This document shows, piece after piece, positions 62,001 to 64,000 of a stretch of DNA of 64,000 bases. Position 1 is the first letter of the stretch, and each line of letters begins with the position of its first letter. Source of the stretch: Quercus robur (taxonomy: Eukaryota > Streptophyta > Magnoliopsida > Fagales > Fagaceae); contig NC_065543.1 in NCBI RefSeq assembly GCF_932294415.1, positions 42,182,277 through 42,246,276 of the forward strand, given 5' to 3'. The notes under the pieces were generated by a model. It had not been told where the DNA came from. It was given only the letters and a program-made list of their open reading frames with translations, and did no database searches. The position numbers and the translations under genes are program-made.

Positions 62001-64000
62001 AAATAAAAATAAAAACATATAAGGCCTCCACTAGTAATTGAGGACTTGGCACACTCAGGTGTACTCAGGTGCCTTCATCTTCATCTTCAGCTTCATCTTC
62101 ATCTTCGTCTTTTTCTTCTATTTCTTCTTCTTACTTCTTTTTATCCTTCCTCTCTTTGTGCTTTCCGTCGCCACTGCTGCAGTTTCTGTCTCTCACCTTC
62201 TCTCTTTTTGTGTTGGTGTTGATTCTTTTGAATTCTTTTTTATATTTTCAAGGCCCTTTCATGTGACATGTATTGGGTAAGAAGAAAACTTTTAATTTTT
62301 GAATTAAATATGGCAAAATGTTTCAGCCATTAGATTTTTGCAACTGAGCCTGTGTTGTGACTATTGATAGATTGATATGTGACAAGGATTTGATGACTGT
62401 CAACCTAGCCCACCGGTGAATACAAAAGAAAAATCAAATTGAGTAAAACAAAAAAAAAAAAAAATAAAAAATAAAAACATATAAGGCCTCCACTAGTTAT
62501 TGAGGACTTGACACACTCAGGTGCACTCAGGTGCCTTCATCTTCATCTTCGTCTTCATCTTCATCTTCATCTTCGTCTTCTGCTTCAATTTCTTCTTCTT
62601 ACTTCTTTTTCTCCTTCTTCTCTTTCTTCTTTCCATCTCCACTGCTGTGGTTTCCATTTCTCACCTTCTCTCTGTTTGTGTTGGTGTTGATTCTTTTGAA
62701 TTTTTTTTTTTTTTTACGTTTCCAAGGATCTTTCACGTGACTTGCATTGGGTAAGAAGAAAACTTTTAATTTTTGAATTAAAGATGGCAAAATGTTTCAG
62801 CCATTAGATTTTTGCAGCTGAGCCCGTGATGTGACTATTTAAAGATTGATATGTGACAAGCATTTGATGACTGTCAACCCAGTCCATCGATGACTACAAA
62901 AGAAAAATAAAATTGAGTAAAAAATAAAAATAAATAAAAACAGATAAGGACACCACTAGTTATTGAGGACTTGGCACACTCAGGTGCACTCAGGTGCCTT
63001 CATCTTCATCTTGATCTTTGTCTTTTGCTTCTATTTCTTTTTCTTACTTCTTTTTCTCCTTGTTCTCTTTCTTCTTTCCGTTTCCACTACTGTGGTTTCC
63101 ATTTCTCACCTTCCTTCTGTTTGTGTTGGTGTTGATTCTTTGGAATTCTTTTTTATGTTTCCAAGGCCCTTTCACATGACTTGCATTGGGTAAGAAGAAA
63201 ACCTTTAATTTTTGAATTAAAGATCGCAAAATGTTTCTGCCATTAGATTTTTGCAGCTGAGCCCGTGATGTGACTATTGATAGATTAATATGTGACAAGC
63301 ATTTGATGACTGTCAACCTAGTCCATTGGTGAATAAAAAAGAAAAATCAAATTGAGTAAAAAAAAAAAAAAAAAAACAGAAAAGGCCACCACTAGTTATT
63401 GAGGACTTGGCACACTCAGGTGCACTCATATGCTTTCATCTTTATCTTCATCTTCGTCTTTCGCTTCTATTTCTTTTTCTCCTTCTTCTCTTTCTTCTTT
63501 CTGTCTCCATTGCTGTGATTTCCATTTCTCACCTTTTCTCTGTATGTGTTGGTGTTGATTCTTTTGAATTCTTTTTTATGTTTCCAAGGCCCTTTCACAT
63601 GACTTGCATTGGGTAAGAAGAAAACTTTTAATTATTGAATTAAAGATGGCAAAATGTTTCAGCCATTAGATTTTTGCTACTGAGCCCGTGATGTGACTAT
63701 TGATAGATTCATATGATAAGCATTTGATGATTGTCAATCCAGCCCCCCCGTGAATACATAAGAAAAATGATATTGAGTAAAACAAAAAACAAAAACATAT
63801 AAGGCCTCCACTAGTAATTGAGGACTTGGCACACCCAGGTGTACTCAGGTGCCTTCATCTTCATCTTCAGCTTCATCTTCATCTTCGTCTTTTGCTTCTA
63901 TTTCTTCTTCTTACTTCTTTTTATCCTTCTTCTCTTTGTGCTTTCTGTCGCCACTGCTGCGGTTTCTGTTTCTCACCTTCTCTCTTTTTCTGTTGGTGTT
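59042..64000. repeat. Tandem satellite, ~435-bp unit with higher-order ABCD structure
   Basis: At least 12 units in direct orientation, the last cut by the window end. Using the anchor CACTAGT, starts are 59453, 59880, 60288, 60735, 61168, 61603, 62029, 62491, 62954, 63390 and 63809, with one leading unit from about 59042. Spacing is 408-463 bp. Each unit has a (CTTCAT)n-like CT-rich block, then GTTGGTGTTGATTCTTTTGA, TTTCACGTGAC or TTTCACATGAC, TTGCATTGGGTAAGAAG, and an AT-rich tail with TTGAGTAAAA. Variants sort into types. A: GGATCTTTCACGTGAC. B: TCCTTGTTCTC in the later copies. C: lacks the TTCTTACTTC piece. D: CTCTTTGTGCTTTC. The order is lead, A, B, D, A, B, C, D, A, B, C, D, with a four-unit period of about 1756-1787 bp. 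Reading frames inside are discussed as a finding and not annotated as genes. Confidence 0.93.

Noticed and set aside
59042-64000. CRISPR-like or gene-family interpretation of the terminal array
   Set aside because: Units are about 435 bp in direct tandem without unique spacers, and the organism is a plant. Reading frames are not consistently kept in all unit types.

Overview
The window is nuclear DNA of a dicot plant, probably a woody one. It is AT-rich, the protein genes carry GT-AG introns, and the identifiable proteins are plant-specific (NPF transporter, HD-Zip I factor, plastid HPP protein, plant SDR110C-type dehydrogenases). A Fagales-like tree is my guess from the style of the repeats; no single feature proves it.

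Layout. A tRNA-Ala(AGC) gene lies at 961-1033 (-). A four-exon NPF4-type transporter gene follows at 2882-6140 (-); its few-codon first exon is uncertain. From 6.3 to 24.6 kb there are no host genes that I can support. This stretch holds a tandem duplication split by a Harbinger-type MITE, two MITE families that abut at a shared TAA, solo LTRs, and a 1570-bp Pack-MULE that carries a piece of a MYC2-type bHLH gene. An HD-Zip I gene of the ATHB1/HAT5 type (25059-26699, +) follows, with a conserved-looking 26-codon upstream ORF. From 27 to 44.5 kb there is another transposon-rich desert: a Helitron, a short hAT element with a 25-G run, more MITEs, and two SINE-like pieces. An HPP-family plastid membrane protein gene (44546-47739, -) comes next, then a complete 514-bp TRIM element, then two tandem paralogous short-chain dehydrogenases on the minus strand (49500-50297 and 55001-55786). 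A solo LTR lies between the two. A 2.7-kb deleted hAT element, itself holding a nested MITE, sits 100 bp upstream of the second dehydrogenase. The last 5 kb (59.04 kb to the window end) is a tandem satellite of about 435-bp units with an ABCD higher-order order, and it runs off the window.

How the genes relate. There are no operons; each gene is its own transcription unit. The NPF4 protein (plasma membrane, ABA/nitrate-type transporter) and the HPP protein (chloroplast envelope, nitrite-transport family) are both linked to nitrogen or hormone transport in related plants, but they are 40 kb apart and I see no sign of joint control. The two dehydrogenases are a local duplication with a conserved active site and a diverged C-terminal half, which suggests different substrates.

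The most interesting items are the MYC2 capture in the Pack-MULE, the higher-order satellite with reading frames kept in many units, the repeated A-TAA-B MITE junction, and the uORF of the HD-Zip gene. I did not find a system that I could call wholly new.
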